A stretch of 64,000 nucleotides of DNA from contig NZ_CP063397.1 in NCBI RefSeq assembly GCF_021729845.1, forward strand, positions 2,370,001 through 2,434,000. Reading direction: 5' to 3'. The position numbers and the translations under genes are program-made. Below are positions 48,741-57,923 of this stretch, piece by piece (the first letter of the stretch is position 1; every line of letters begins with the position of its first letter). The DNA comes from Rhizobium sp. SL42 (GTDB lineage: Bacteria > Pseudomonadota > Alphaproteobacteria > Rhizobiales > Rhizobiaceae). A model generated the notes under the pieces. The model worked only from the letters and a program-made list of their open reading frames with translations. It was not told the DNA's origin and ran no database searches.

Positions 48741-49142
48741 ATGCGGTGCTGCGCAGCCGGAATACCGACATGAAGCTCAAGGGTCTTTCGGGGGATCATT
48801 CTACATGGGAATGTCTGCCTTTGCTGGCGGGGAGGGTGGAATATGTTCCTATTACGTTCTCTTGTGCCGCGAGGTCAATATGCACATCCGCCACAGTCGC
48901 CGCCGGGAACGCGTGCCGCCCGCTTGCTAAGGGGGAGCTGCGGGGGCACGGCCGCTTCAGCCAGCGATCGCTGGGGTTCTGAGTCCGCGTCTTTCCCGAT
49001 GCACCCGCTGGCCTCCGACGTCACCGACATGCGCCGACAAACGCAGTGGGTCACGTGTCCCGCTAGCCTTGTAGGATTCACTGTATTGCGCAACCTAGAG
49101 GCGGTGCTATTTTCCCGTTCTTCGTGAAAGGAGCACCCGAAC

Positions 49143-49394
49143 ATGCGTAAAGACCAGATTCCGGACTTCATTGAGGAGATAATCGCCACTGGCTGCCCCA
49201 TCACTGCCGTGGGCCACGATACGTATGTTTTCGCGGAGATTGATGCACCTGCAGAGGACATCGACCGAATTGCCGAGGAGATCCAGGTCATCTGCGACCG
49301 GTATGGTCAGCGGGGCCACCTTCTTCTTGAGACCGTCTCCCATCTACGCAGCCTGGGCCGTTTCATTGATCTCCAAGGTGAAACGGCACATTGA
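49143..49394 (+). CDS. Small hypothetical protein upstream of the TIR operon
   Basis: An 83-residue acidic protein, MRKDQIPDFIEEIIATGCPI, then HDTYVFAEIDAPAEDIDRIA and YGQRGHLLLETVSHLRSLGR. A GAAAGGAG ribosome site lies 11 bases before ATG 49143, which supports it as a real gene. No known family. It is 82 bases before the 99-residue gene in the same direction and might be the first gene of the TIR locus. Confidence 0.6.
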   Translation: MRKDQIPDFIEEIIATGCPITAVGHDTYVFAEIDAPAEDIDRIAEEIQVICDRYGQRGHLLLETVSHLRSLGRFIDLQGETAH

Positions 49395-49476
49395 CGACTT
49401 TGTCGGCAAATCCAAAAGTTGTTTGATGTCTATTATTTGCCACCCTTAATATATGCGCTAGAATCCGAGTTGGGAA

Positions 49477-49776
49477 ATGGAGGGCTACGACGTGAAGATC
49501 ACAGGGTTAGACAAACTGCAGAAGAACCTTGCTGAAGCTCAGCGAGCCCTTGCGGCTATTGATGGCGAAATCGGGAAGGTTTCCTTTACGCCCGACGACC
49601 CTTCGAGCATCCAGGCCGCGATTCAGCAGATGGAAAACATGATCGACGAGAAGGTTGGGCAATATGCGTCCAATCCGATTGTGGTGCCGTTGATCGCTGC
49701 CTCCAAAGAGGCCTACCGCGAGGCCATACTCAAGAAAGCGGCTGCTGCCCGCCTTAAGAACGATACGGAAGAGTAA
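49477..49776 (+). CDS. Small coiled-coil protein, partner of the TIR protein
   Basis: A 99-residue soluble helical protein with [35 protein letters not shown] and a basic end, [18 protein letters not shown]. The stop TAA is one base before the GTG of the TIR-like protein gene, so the two are certainly one transcript. Possible starts are ATG 49477 and GTG 49492. I do not know the family; small helical partners in such loci often serve as sensors, adaptors or inhibitors, but that is inference. Confidence 0.7.
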   Translation: MEGYDVKITGLDKLQKNLAEAQRALAAIDGEIGKVSFTPDDPSSIQAAIQQMENMIDEKVGQYASNPIVVPLIAASKEAYREAILKKAAAARLKNDTEE

Positions 49777-49777
49777 A

Positions 49778-50665
49778 GTGCCTGACCTTTTTCACGAGAT
49801 TAACAATGCCGTGCTCGATCTGCAGTCGGCGAGCTATCAGACATTTCAAAGACCCATCAAAGTGTTGGGCCGCTTGCTGCGGCACGAGGATCTGGAATCG
49901 ACAAATGCCGGGCTTACAGCCGAGTTGGATCTTCAGGCCTATCTTGCCGGTCATGACTATCATGCCGGTATGGGGGGCGATGCCCTAGAATGGCCGGACG
50001 ATCCGGAGCAAACGCTTGGATTGATGCTGTTGCTCGTGCTGAAGTTCGCAGATAACCCTGACTTCATGCTGGAGTTCGGGCATAACTTCACATCGAGCCC
50101 CAAGCTCAATGCCGCCCTGGAAGTCATGACGGGACAGGTGGTCATTCCTTTCGTGCGAGACTACAAGACCTTCGTCCTCTCCCGTGGGCAGAAGAAGCCG
50201 CAGCTGATCGTGCCAAACTCCAACAAGATATTCATTGTCCACGGTCACGATGAGGGTGCCCTTCAGAGCCTGGCGCGCTTCCTTGAAAAATTGGACCTGC
50301 AGATCATCATTCTCCGCGAGCAGCCCAACCAGGGGCGCACTATCATCGAGAAGTATGAGCAGAGCGCGGAGGAAGTCGGCTTCGCGGTAGTTCTCATGAC
50401 CCCTGATGACGTGGGAGCGGCCATCTCTTCCGATGGGCAGAACCAACGCGCGAGACAGAACGTGATTTTTGAGTTGGGGTATTTTGCTGGAAAGCTCGGT
50501 CGCGGCCGAGTGTGTCTTCTTCGTAAGGGAAACGTGGAAATCCCGTCCGACCTCTTCGGCGTCGTCTATACGGATATGGACCCTGCAGAAGGTTGGAAGC
50601 AATCGCTGGTCAAAGAGTTGAAAGCCGCTGGTATCCAATTCGACGCCAACCGCATGTGGAACTAG
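49778..50665 (+). CDS. TIR-like nucleotide-binding domain protein (PF10137 type), candidate defence effector
   Basis: A 295-residue protein. Residues 1-145 are an unassigned helical N-terminal domain. Residues 149-290 form a TIR-like domain: [52 protein letters not shown], and [20 protein letters not shown] with Glu232 as candidate catalytic residue. Domains of this kind are the effectors of CBASS, Pycsar and related systems, where they degrade NAD+. No cyclase gene is beside it, so activation must occur by another route. Translation starts at GTG 49778, one base after the upstream stop. Confidence 0.85.
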   Translation: MPDLFHEINNAVLDLQSASYQTFQRPIKVLGRLLRHEDLESTNAGLTAELDLQAYLAGHDYHAGMGGDALEWPDDPEQTLGLMLLLVLKFADNPDFMLEFGHNFTSSPKLNAALEVMTGQVVIPFVRDYKTFVLSRGQKKPQLIVPNSNKIFIVHGHDEGALQSLARFLEKLDLQIIILREQPNQGRTIIEKYEQSAEEVGFAVVLMTPDDVGAAISSDGQNQRARQNVIFELGYFAGKLGRGRVCLLRKGNVEIPSDLFGVVYTDMDPAEGWKQSLVKELKAAGIQFDANRMWN

Positions 50666-50988
50666 GCTTGGCTTCAGCCTGCGGGTAGGCCATTCACACG
50701 GAACGCCCGGCCGGAGGCAGTCGGTCCCGCCTCTCCCTGTGGGTCGCTATGCTGAGGCTCCTGCGGCTACCTGTTTAACCGGTCCTTGGCGTGTCGAGAA
50801 TTCCCGCTTTCCCGCCCTGCGGTCGGCACGATGCTGAAAGCTCCGATGTTCTTCATTGCCTGCCCCGGATCTCGCACGGGTGCGGCTCTGATCCGAAAGG
50901 ATGGCTATCGCAATCGGCCCACTCACCGACATTGCTGAGTTGATTGTTCTCTGAGACGTCCCTGCCCTAGCCAAAGTGTTTGTCAGAC
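50666..50988. other. Intergenic stretch between the TIR operon and the Gabija genes
   Basis: About 320 bases between converging genes. No coding sequence, RNA gene or clear terminator was recognised. It ends at the direct repeat that bounds the Gabija cassette. Confidence 0.5.
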
Positions 50989-51037
50989 GACCGGAAACCT
51001 TGTCATCGAATCCTCTAAGGAAATCGTGTCAGGTTAG
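50989..51037 (+). repeat. Direct repeat, left copy, bounding the Gabija genes
   Basis: GACCGGAAAC, then TCATCGAATCCT and GTGTCAGGTTAG match the segment at 54,499-54,546 with about 85% identity in the same orientation. The stop codon of the gajB gene lies inside this copy. Confidence 0.75.
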
Positions 51038-52446
51038 ACCGCCTTAAATGTCAGATTATCTGTAACGATTTGCATGCGTTGAGATGCACGGGTGAGGGCG
51101 ACGTACACGTCTTCCTTTTTCATCGATCCTGCTAGGAAGACGACGGAATTCTCATATTCGAGCCCTTTGACCAACAGCGTGCTGGTAACGATCTTATGCC
51201 CGTGTCGCCTGCCGGCGTGCCTCCGGCGTTCCTGGACGTCGCGCGCGGCGTCGACCAGTGTGCCTGGATGTCCCTGCAGCTGAAGCTTCAGGCTTTCGCG
51301 TAAGGCAAACAGGAGCTCGTTGCGGAATGGCCGGCAATCTCTGCGGAATTCCTCGATCAGCAGGAGGACAGGCTCCAAAGTCTCTTCCGCCATGCAGCGC
51401 AATGCGGCCATTTCCGATGGCTTCAGCGCTTTAGGTTTTTTCGAGCCACTATGGATCTCGCCCATGCGCCTGAGGAACGCGGTCGGGCGCACGCCAACCA
51501 TGCAGCGGTGCAACAGCTGGATGACGTGCGCAAGCCGGGCAGGCCCTGACGAGCCTTCAATATCGGCACAGGCTTTGAACAGGGATTTGCAGCTGATGGC
51601 CTCGACATTCTGGGCATAGGTGCGTTTGGCCAAAGCCGCTCTCTGTTCCTCACTGCCTTTGGCGCCGATGATGGCGACACGGTTCGTATCGCTTGACGTG
51701 TAGGCGCCGCACGCCGTGCGCTCAGCCTTCTGGGCGGTTTCCGCATCGGTGACATGATGCACGCGGATACAAGCGGGGACCCTTGTAAGGTCAATTGCGG
51801 CGCCACTGGCGAGAGACTGGCGCAGCCCGACCAGCCATTGCGACAGTCCGTCGTTGGTTTTCCACCGCCATGGCGTCTGCAACTCATCGATCAGGGGGAA
51901 CACCGGGGTCACGTCCGCGCCCCAGTTTACAATTGTCTCACTGCCGAAATCGAATATTCCCTGCAGTGGGTCACCGAACACATAAACGGGTAGGAGGCGT
52001 GCGAGGCCCTTGATGATCTCGTGTTGGGCTTTGGTGCAGTCTTGATATTCATCGACGAGCACGCCCGCGTAGGAAGACGTGATAACCGTATCAAGCGCCC
52101 GCGACGTGACGAGTTTGCCCGCCGCTTTGTAGACGACCTCCCACTCGGTGCCTTGCGGTGTGGCGATCGGGGCCAAACCGGATGTCTTGGGAAAGGACGA
52201 CGCGTAACGGAGACTCCACGCGGCGATGGTATCGAGCAGAAACCGATCCAGACGCACACCCTTCTTTTTCAGCCGAGCCTTGAGGGCATCGACCCCAACC
52301 AAGGTATGTGTCAACAGCAGGAAGCGTCCCGTGGATCCAGCAACGATATCCGCAATCGTTTCAGTCTTGCCGTATCCGGCAGGAGCGACCACGGATCCGG
52401 AGACACCTTCCGCTACGGCTTTGGCAATGCGCTCAGGGACGCCCAT
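51034..52446 (-). CDS. gajB: Gabija system UvrD-like helicase GajB
   Basis: SF1 helicase of 470 residues that partners GajA in anti-phage Gabija defence. It has Walker A VVAPAGYGKTETIADI, the helicase Walker B GVLVDEYQDCT, FGDPLQGIFDF, motif near TSTLLVKGLEYENSVVFLAG and VYVALTRASQRMQIV (motif VI). It overlaps gajA by 14 bases, so translation is coupled. In Gabija, GajB senses free DNA ends or termini and, with GajA, depletes nucleotides and cleaves DNA. The size and order match known Gabija pairs; the assignment rests on this pairing. Confidence 0.88.
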   Translation of the reverse strand: MGVPERIAKAVAEGVSGSVVAPAGYGKTETIADIVAGSTGRFLLLTHTLVGVDALKARLKKKGVRLDRFLLDTIAAWSLRYASSFPKTSGLAPIATPQGTEWEVVYKAAGKLVTSRALDTVITSSYAGVLVDEYQDCTKAQHEIIKGLARLLPVYVFGDPLQGIFDFGSETIVNWGADVTPVFPLIDELQTPWRWKTNDGLSQWLVGLRQSLASGAAIDLTRVPACIRVHHVTDAETAQKAERTACGAYTSSDTNRVAIIGAKGSEEQRAALAKRTYAQNVEAISCKSLFKACADIEGSSGPARLAHVIQLLHRCMVGVRPTAFLRRMGEIHSGSKKPKALKPSEMAALRCMAEETLEPVLLLIEEFRRDCRPFRNELLFALRESLKLQLQGHPGTLVDAARDVQERRRHAGRRHGHKIVTSTLLVKGLEYENSVVFLAGSMKKEDVYVALTRASQRMQIVTDNLTFKAV

Positions 52447-54193
52447 CTATCCACGTCCGGAGATTGGAGAGGGCGGTTTTCAGCGCAGCATCACCATTCG
52501 TGAGGTTCGGGCCGACAATGTGATGACCGATGTAATCAGCTCGATCGATGTCCTTGTACCAGGCGTCGGTGCGTTTGCGGGTATTGCTATCGATTTTCCC
52601 TTTTGCTCGCTCCGCCAAAGCCGAGCGGATTTCGGGCTCCGTCAGTCTCTGCCGGAGCTCGTCGATCGTGGTGAGTTTTTGTTCTGGAGCGCGGCCGACA
52701 TTGGCGGCGTGAAGGACGGAGTCTTCCGAGCGCAGGGTCAAGGTATAGTCCAGCAGAGCTTCAAGCCCTGCGGCCGGCAATCGCTGAAAGATGAGGTCTT
52801 CCGTGGCATAAGGTGGATCCCAGCGGAATACGCTTACACCCTTATCCCCGAGCTTCTTGATAATGGTAGCGTCGTCAGGATCCCGATCGGAATCGATTAG
52901 GACCGCCACGTCATAACCCAGCGAGTAAAAGTGACCGGCCAATGCCGGCGCGTGATCGATCCCGCCCCCGTCGACCAGCGCGATACCCTTCACCGCCATG
53001 CTATCCCTGCCTTCGTTGAACCAGAAGTCATCCAGCCCCTTGATCAGGCCGACCTCGGTCTTGCCCTCGCAGATGAGCAATGACGGCGCCAGGTAAGCTT
53101 CCGGCATCGATCTGGGAGGCGCCTGGGGGTTAAGCGATGCAAATTTTTTGCTCGCAGGGCAGACGATGACTTTGCCATCCGCTTTGCGGCGAACGACGGC
53201 AAGATCATCCACCTTAAGCTCGCGGATCACAGTGGGGGAGTGTGAGGTGACAAAGACCTGGGGGCTTTTGCGATCGGCCGATTTCAGATGCTTGAGCAGC
53301 CGCACGATCCGATGTGGCTCGAGCCCATACTCGACCTCATCGATGATGGTGAGCGAAGCGGTCTCATTTGCCGCGTCCTGCAAAGCGGCTACGAGCAGGC
53401 GGGAGGACCCCGTCCCCAGCACCCTTAGAGGGATTTCGCCGTCGTGGATGGATATGCTGCCATTGGTGATGGACAAGTTCTCAGTATCGAGCCCAACTGA
53501 TAATTTCGGAGGAAGGGCCATCCCGACCAGCCGCGCGATCTTGGTGACATTTTCCAGACTGGTCTTGAACAGATCTCCGGCTTCCGCCTTGAAATGGGAT
53601 CGTGCGAGGCGGCCCGCCTTCGCTAGGATGTCCTTCGTACCCCCGACACGTTCGGTCATCCGTGTGAGGATCGAATTGTGGCCCCAGCTGAGATGCCGGT
53701 CAGCATAGACCCCAAGCCGGGCGGGAGCGACACGAAGCCGGTGCTTGTAGCTGAGGCTGCGCTCAGGCTCACTTCCCGATGCTACCCGATCATTGTAGAG
53801 GATCCACTTGCCCTCGAGCGACGCGTCGATCGTGAGGCGGATGGAGAGCGCGGGGACGCCATTCTCCTCCACCGGTGGCTCGTCAGTCACCTTCTTGTCT
53901 TTCGAGAATCCTCGCAAATAATGCGCGTAACCGGCGCCGTCCGACGTGAATTCCGCGGGAAGATCAATGAGGGTGACTGTGATCAACGCCGGTTTATCCG
54001 GATCGCCATTGTAGAAATCGAGGTCGTCGAATGTGAGCGTATGGCGCGGGGAAAGCGCAAGCTCGACCGCGTCGAGAATGGTCGTCTTACAAGAGTCACT
54101 GGGCCCGATAAGGCAGTTCAGGCCCGCTTCGGGAGCCCATTCGAGTGAGCTGATCCCACGAAAATTCTGAATCTCAACGTAGCCGACGCGCAT
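52433..54193 (-). CDS. gajA: Gabija system OLD-family endonuclease GajA
   Basis: A 586-residue ATPase-nuclease. The N-terminal ABC-type ATPase reads VEIQNFRGISSLEW, Walker A LIGPSDSCKTTILDAVELAL (a Cys replaces the usual Gly before Lys), signature LGTGSSRLLVAAL, Walker B LTIIDEVEYGLEPHRI and the switch FVTSHSPTVI. The TOPRIM nuclease follows: LLICEGKTEVGLIKGL with the catalytic Glu and VAVLIDSDRDPDD with the Asp pair. ATG 54193 gives MRVGYVEIQNF; in-frame sequence to 54283 is rejected as non-conserved. The pair gajA-gajB lies between direct repeats. Confidence 0.9.
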   Translation of the reverse strand: MRVGYVEIQNFRGISSLEWAPEAGLNCLIGPSDSCKTTILDAVELALSPRHTLTFDDLDFYNGDPDKPALITVTLIDLPAEFTSDGAGYAHYLRGFSKDKKVTDEPPVEENGVPALSIRLTIDASLEGKWILYNDRVASGSEPERSLSYKHRLRVAPARLGVYADRHLSWGHNSILTRMTERVGGTKDILAKAGRLARSHFKAEAGDLFKTSLENVTKIARLVGMALPPKLSVGLDTENLSITNGSISIHDGEIPLRVLGTGSSRLLVAALQDAANETASLTIIDEVEYGLEPHRIVRLLKHLKSADRKSPQVFVTSHSPTVIRELKVDDLAVVRRKADGKVIVCPASKKFASLNPQAPPRSMPEAYLAPSLLICEGKTEVGLIKGLDDFWFNEGRDSMAVKGIALVDGGGIDHAPALAGHFYSLGYDVAVLIDSDRDPDDATIIKKLGDKGVSVFRWDPPYATEDLIFQRLPAAGLEALLDYTLTLRSEDSVLHAANVGRAPEQKLTTIDELRQRLTEPEIRSALAERAKGKIDSNTRKRTDAWYKDIDRADYIGHHIVGPNLTNGDAALKTALSNLRTWIDGRP

Positions 54194-54498
54194 GAATACC
54201 CCCTCGGTGAACAGGTTAGGTTGCACGAGGGTCAACGTCAACTTTTGCGACAGGCTTCGCCCGAAACAGCTCTGGCTCACCAAGGGAATTCCTCCCCACT
54301 GACGGCAATGAAGAGCCCTAAGTTCGTTGGCGTAGATCGAATGCCTCGACGTTCAATGTAGGATAGAGGTTGTTTCGGTCTCTTGGCTGTGGTGGTGGCT
54401 CAGCCTCTCTACAGCGCTATTTGGCCAGCGCATTGTGCTCCGCCCCTCACTTTTGACTGGGGACCGGTTCCCGAGCAATACCAGAATGTACAGAAACC

Positions 54499-54546
54499 GA
54501 TCGGAAACTTGACATCGAATCCTGTAGAGAAGTCATGTCAGGTTAG
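54499..54546 (+). repeat. Direct repeat, right copy, bounding the Gabija genes
   Basis: GATCGGAAACTTGACATCG, then AATCCTGTAGAGAAG and TCATGTCAGGTTAG. Inside it TGACAT and ATGTCA are inverted around a 19-base core, a layout seen in tyrosine-recombinase attachment sites. It lies about 300 bases upstream of gajA. Confidence 0.75.
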
Positions 54547-54686
54547 CTTGAGCGATTACATGGGAAAGTGGTGGCAAACCGCATGGTTTATCTGCCTCGG
54601 CAAGCGACCAATAATCGCAAGTTTCGGCTGATCTGCGAAAGAGGCTTCATGGCCGAGTTCAGCTACCACCTACGGCGGCGATGAAA

Positions 54687-54715
54687 AACGGCCGCGAAAC
54701 GCGGCCGTTCTTTAC
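54687..54715 (-). terminator. Bidirectional-type terminator hairpin
   Basis: Stem AACGGCCGCG / CGCGGCCGTT with loop AAA, flanked by A-run on the left and TCTTTA on the right, so it can work on both strands. On the minus strand it follows the 28-residue peptide gene by about 70 bases. Confidence 0.8.
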
Positions 54716-54782
54716 TTAATAGGGTGAGGACTTTAAAGTCTTCCTTGGCTCTGAAGTTGCACCTTCGTTGCCGAGCCTTGTT

Positions 54783-54869
54783 TTATCCGCCGTAAGCAAT
54801 GGCGATGGCTACGTAGACCATCGCCATTGCCACGTGCATTCCAGCTACCGTCAAATACAAACTTACCAT
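54783..54869 (-). CDS. 28-residue hydrophobic peptide
   Basis: A very short frame, MVSLYLTVAGMHVAMAMVYV followed by AIAIAYGG and TAA. Nearly all residues are hydrophobic, with no charged residue, so it would form one membrane helix. A strong ribosome site GGGAAAGGG lies 5 bases before ATG 54869, and a strong terminator follows, which together argue for a real transcript. It could be a type I toxin-like peptide or a regulatory small membrane protein. No family known. Confidence 0.6.
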   Translation of the reverse strand: MVSLYLTVAGMHVAMAMVYVAIAIAYGG

Positions 54870-54951
54870 GTTGGGCCCTTTCCCATAGAAAATCGCTTTT
54901 TGCGACGGGTCCAAGGTAGGCTTTTCCAAGCGAATTTTCACGTTTCTCAGG

Positions 54952-54967
54952 CCGACATGCATGTCGG
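54952..54967. promoter_or_regulatory. 16-bp palindrome, candidate operator
   Basis: CCGACATGCATGTCGG is a perfect palindrome lying 85 bases upstream of the 28-residue peptide gene. A related site is 33 bases away centre to centre. Confidence 0.6.
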
Positions 54968-54984
54968 TTCAGCTATGATTTGAC

Positions 54985-54998
54985 CCGACATATGTGTC
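54985..54998. promoter_or_regulatory. Second related palindrome, candidate operator
   Basis: CCGACATATGTGTC shares the GACAT/TGTC half-sites of the first palindrome. The 33-base distance is close to three helical turns, which suits two regulator dimers on the same DNA face. Confidence 0.5.
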
Positions 54999-55162
54999 AC
55001 CATAAAGCAAAATGCTATAACGTGAAGCCATACCAACAGTAAGAGCTCAAAAGGGGAGCGTGGCCCCCCTTAGCCGCCCTTACCAACCGTCCTTACCCCC
55101 CTTCGCCTCCGCTTCGCCGAGGCAGTGAACTCAACGTAGTGTATCCGCGAGGCGCAAGAATC

Positions 55163-55576
55163 ATGCCAAGAAGTTTGAAGCGCATCATTCGAAAGCGAAA
55201 GCCAGCCCCTGGTGGTAAAATTGCGGTAAAGTGGGGGACGGATGCTCTGGAGCAGGGGTTCACGGTCGTGCCAAATAAATTGATCTATTCGCAGGGGAGA
55301 CTTGGTATTGATGCAATCGAGATGAATGTTCTCCTTCACATGATGTCCTATTGGTGGGACCCGGGTCGTTTCCCGTATCCTTCAAACTTGGCCCTCTCGA
55401 CACGGATGAGCGTCCATGAGCGCACCATACAAAGAGCCACCAAGTCTCTCCGGGAAAAAGGACTGATCAAGGTCGTTGCCCGCTACCGCCATCAACGGAA
55501 TAACGGCTACGACCTTAATCCGCTGATTGCCAAGATAAAGGCAATCGAACTGACATACGGCGATCACCGTGAATGA
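55163..55576 (+). CDS. Helix-turn-helix domain-containing protein
   Basis: A 137-residue basic protein, MPRSLKRIIRKRKPAPGGKI, with a winged-helix/HTH_36-like part: AIEMNVLLHMMSYWWDPGRF, then LALSTRMSVHERTIQRATKS and LREKGLIKVVARYRHQRN. Such proteins act as regulators or replication-linked factors of mobile DNA. Its start is close to the two palindromes at 54,952-54,998, so it may bind them; this is inference. A terminator stands 140 bases after the stop. Confidence 0.75.
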   Translation: MPRSLKRIIRKRKPAPGGKIAVKWGTDALEQGFTVVPNKLIYSQGRLGIDAIEMNVLLHMMSYWWDPGRFPYPSNLALSTRMSVHERTIQRATKSLREKGLIKVVARYRHQRNNGYDLNPLIAKIKAIELTYGDHRE

Positions 55577-55715
55577 CGGCTTGAGCCTGGAGCTTCCATT
55601 CTGAATGCTAAGTCGATGTTGCTTTGGCACCATGCGATCTCCAATTTATTACCCGGGAGACTGTTATGTCAGCAAAACGACCGTTTCTCTTACACACTGG
55701 TCTGCGCTGTCTGCA

Positions 55716-55739
55716 GCCCGCCAATTCGGCGGGCTTTTT
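55716..55739 (+). terminator. Rho-independent terminator after the HTH gene
   Basis: Stem GCCCGCC / GGCGGGC with loop AATTC, then TTTTT. Confidence 0.85.
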
Positions 55740-56060
55740 GTAAGGAAAACATGTTAGGAAATCATTTGGCAGGAAACGCTTTAAGAGGGCTAGATAAAGC
55801 GAGCCGCTGTTCGCCCGAGCTGCACTCGTAAGTGATTGTCTGCACATTGTTTTCCGGTCGGAAAACGGGAAAGCGTCGCATACCGCGATGTGTGATGAAT
55901 TTTAGATCCAACTGAATTTATTGGTGCGCCGAGAGGATAGCGGCCACCCGCCGCGAGGTGCGCTACGCCAATCTACGCGGGATCAAGTCTTTTTACGCCC
56001 GCCTGCGTTGACGGCAAAATGCTGCTTGTCAGGCCGGAAATAGGCGCCGAACCTGCCGCT
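55740..56060. other. Spacer before the DUF3363 relaxase gene
   Basis: Mostly non-coding. Near its right end the codons ATRREVRYANLRGIKSFYAR then LR and TGA (about 55,940-56,010) look like the last part of a lost gene, but the family is not recognisable. Confidence 0.4.
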
Positions 56061-57923
56061 ATGGCCGACCGTGACGACGACAGTTTCCGCATCAAACCGG
56101 GCCGACCGAAGAGCCGGGGCGCCCGCGCCAGCTTGTACTCCAAACCGTTCATCACCCAGGTGAAGATCGCCGTGCGCAAGGCCGGCGGAAACCCGGACCG
56201 CATTGGGGGTGCGTCGGGCAACGGGAGCGGACGCTTCAATGCCCGAGGCCGTGGTGCAAAACTTGCGCCGTCGTTTGTGAGGAAGGACGGTACCGGCTGG
56301 ACGCCCGATAGCAGCGGCACCCGCTTCCGCTCGCGGCGTGTCGTGGTCAAGGCACGGGTGGTCAAGCTTGTCCCGCAACGTGGGCAATCGCGCGGCTCGA
56401 AATTTCGTTCGACTTCGGCAAAGACGGTCGATGCGCACCTGCGCTATCTGGAGCGGGATGGCGTGACGAAAGATGGGGAGAAGGGCAGGGTCTATTCCGC
56501 ATTCGAGGATGAGGCCGACGGCAAGGCGTTTGTCGAGCGCGGCCGCGATGATCGCCATCAGTTCCGGTTCATCGTCGCACCCGAAGATGCTGCAGACATG
56601 GCTGACATGCGATCCTTCACTCGCGATCTCATGAAGCAGATGGAAAGCGATCTGGATACCCGACTGGATTGGATCGCTGTCGATCACCACAATACCGGTC
56701 ATCCCCACACCCATGTCATTGTCCGGGGGGTGCTGGAAGATGGCCGCATCCTCAACATTGCCGGCGACTATATCGCCCATGGGGTCCGCCACCGGGCCGA
56801 GGCACTGGTGACGCTGGAACTGGGCCGGCAGAGCGAGTTGGAGGTCGCGGCAAAACTGCGCCATGAGGTCGGGGTCGAACGCCTGACGCGGCTCGACAGG
56901 ATGCTGATCGCCGAGAGACAGAAACAGGGGATCATCGACCTTCGTCCCGATGCCTCCGACAGCTACACTGTCCGGGCCAACCGATCGCTCCTGATCGACC
57001 GGGCGAAGCACCTGGAGCGATATGGCTTGGCGGATGAGACCGACACCGGACGATGGACGATCCGCGACGATGCGGAACAGACGCTACGCGCGCTTGGCGA
57101 GCGCGGAGATATCATCAAGACCATGCACCGGGCGCTGGAGGATCAAGGCCTTAGCGATGAGCGTGGTGCCCGCGATTACATCACCCATGGCAAAGGCATC
57201 ACCGAACCGGTGGTCGGCAGGGTCCTGGCCAAGGGGCTGGCAGGCGATGAGATGAGCGACCGGCTGCATCTGGTCATCGACGGCGTGGACGGACATACCC
57301 ATTATGTCGAGACATCAGACATCCACCGGCTCGAAAATCTCCAGCGCGGCCACATCGTGTCCCTCGATCCGATCCCGCAAAAGGCCGAGCCCAGGGCATC
57401 CGATATCAACATTCGTGATCTGGCCGCCCACAATGATGGCATCTACCGACCAAGCGATCATCTGGAGCAGGCGAGGGCAAAGATCGAAAAGATTGGCGGC
57501 GATCCCGACGCCTTCATCCGTTCCCATGTCCGTCGCCTCGAAGCACTGCGTCGTGCCGGTCATGTCGAGCGGATCGACGGCGACCACTGGAAGATACCCG
57601 GTGATCTCCCTGAACGCGGCATGGCTTATGACGCCAGAGACAGGGCGAAGGACTTTGCCGTCCGAACACTCTCCACGCTCGACCTCAACAGACAGGTCGG
57701 CAGCGATGGTGCAACATGGCTGGACCGAGAGCTTGCCTCACGCGAACGCACACCGCTCACGCAAGCAGGTTTTGGCCTGGAGGTCAGCGAGGCGCTGGAC
57801 CGTCGTCGCCAAAGCCTTGTCGACCAGGGTCAGGCCGTGCGTCTCGATAATGGCAGCATCCGAGCGCCGAAGGATGTGCTGGAACGACTGGAGCGAACCG
57901 AGATCGACCGTGTTGGCCGGTAG
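56061..57923 (+). CDS. Relaxase/mobilization protein, VirD2-like with DUF3363, cut by an amber codon
   Basis: Conjugative relaxase of the type found in Tn4371-like and rhizobial integrative elements. The first 620 residues carry an N-terminal basic stretch, the catalytic region RYLERDGVTKDGEKG and the histidine cluster VDHHNTGHPHTHVIVRG, and the first part of the DUF3363 region. At 57,921-57,923 a TAG stops the frame in the run RTEIDRVGR, exactly where family members continue with Gln. The reading frame continues open after the stop for 81 more codons (next entry), so a CAG-to-TAG change probably broke the gene. ATG 56061 (MADRDDD) is chosen over an earlier in-frame start. Confidence 0.85.
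   Translation: MADRDDDSFRIKPGRPKSRGARASLYSKPFITQVKIAVRKAGGNPDRIGGASGNGSGRFNARGRGAKLAPSFVRKDGTGWTPDSSGTRFRSRRVVVKARVVKLVPQRGQSRGSKFRSTSAKTVDAHLRYLERDGVTKDGEKGRVYSAFEDEADGKAFVERGRDDRHQFRFIVAPEDAADMADMRSFTRDLMKQMESDLDTRLDWIAVDHHNTGHPHTHVIVRGVLEDGRILNIAGDYIAHGVRHRAEALVTLELGRQSELEVAAKLRHEVGVERLTRLDRMLIAERQKQGIIDLRPDASDSYTVRANRSLLIDRAKHLERYGLADETDTGRWTIRDDAEQTLRALGERGDIIKTMHRALEDQGLSDERGARDYITHGKGITEPVVGRVLAKGLAGDEMSDRLHLVIDGVDGHTHYVETSDIHRLENLQRGHIVSLDPIPQKAEPRASDINIRDLAAHNDGIYRPSDHLEQARAKIEKIGGDPDAFIRSHVRRLEALRRAGHVERIDGDHWKIPGDLPERGMAYDARDRAKDFAVRTLSTLDLNRQVGSDGATWLDRELASRERTPLTQAGFGLEVSEALDRRRQSLVDQGQAVRLDNGSIRAPKDVLERLERTEIDRVGR

Noticed and set aside
49778..50665. Assignment to CBASS or Pycsar
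   Set aside because: Neither a CD-NTase nor a nucleotide cyclase gene is present beside the TIR gene; only the effector domain type matches.
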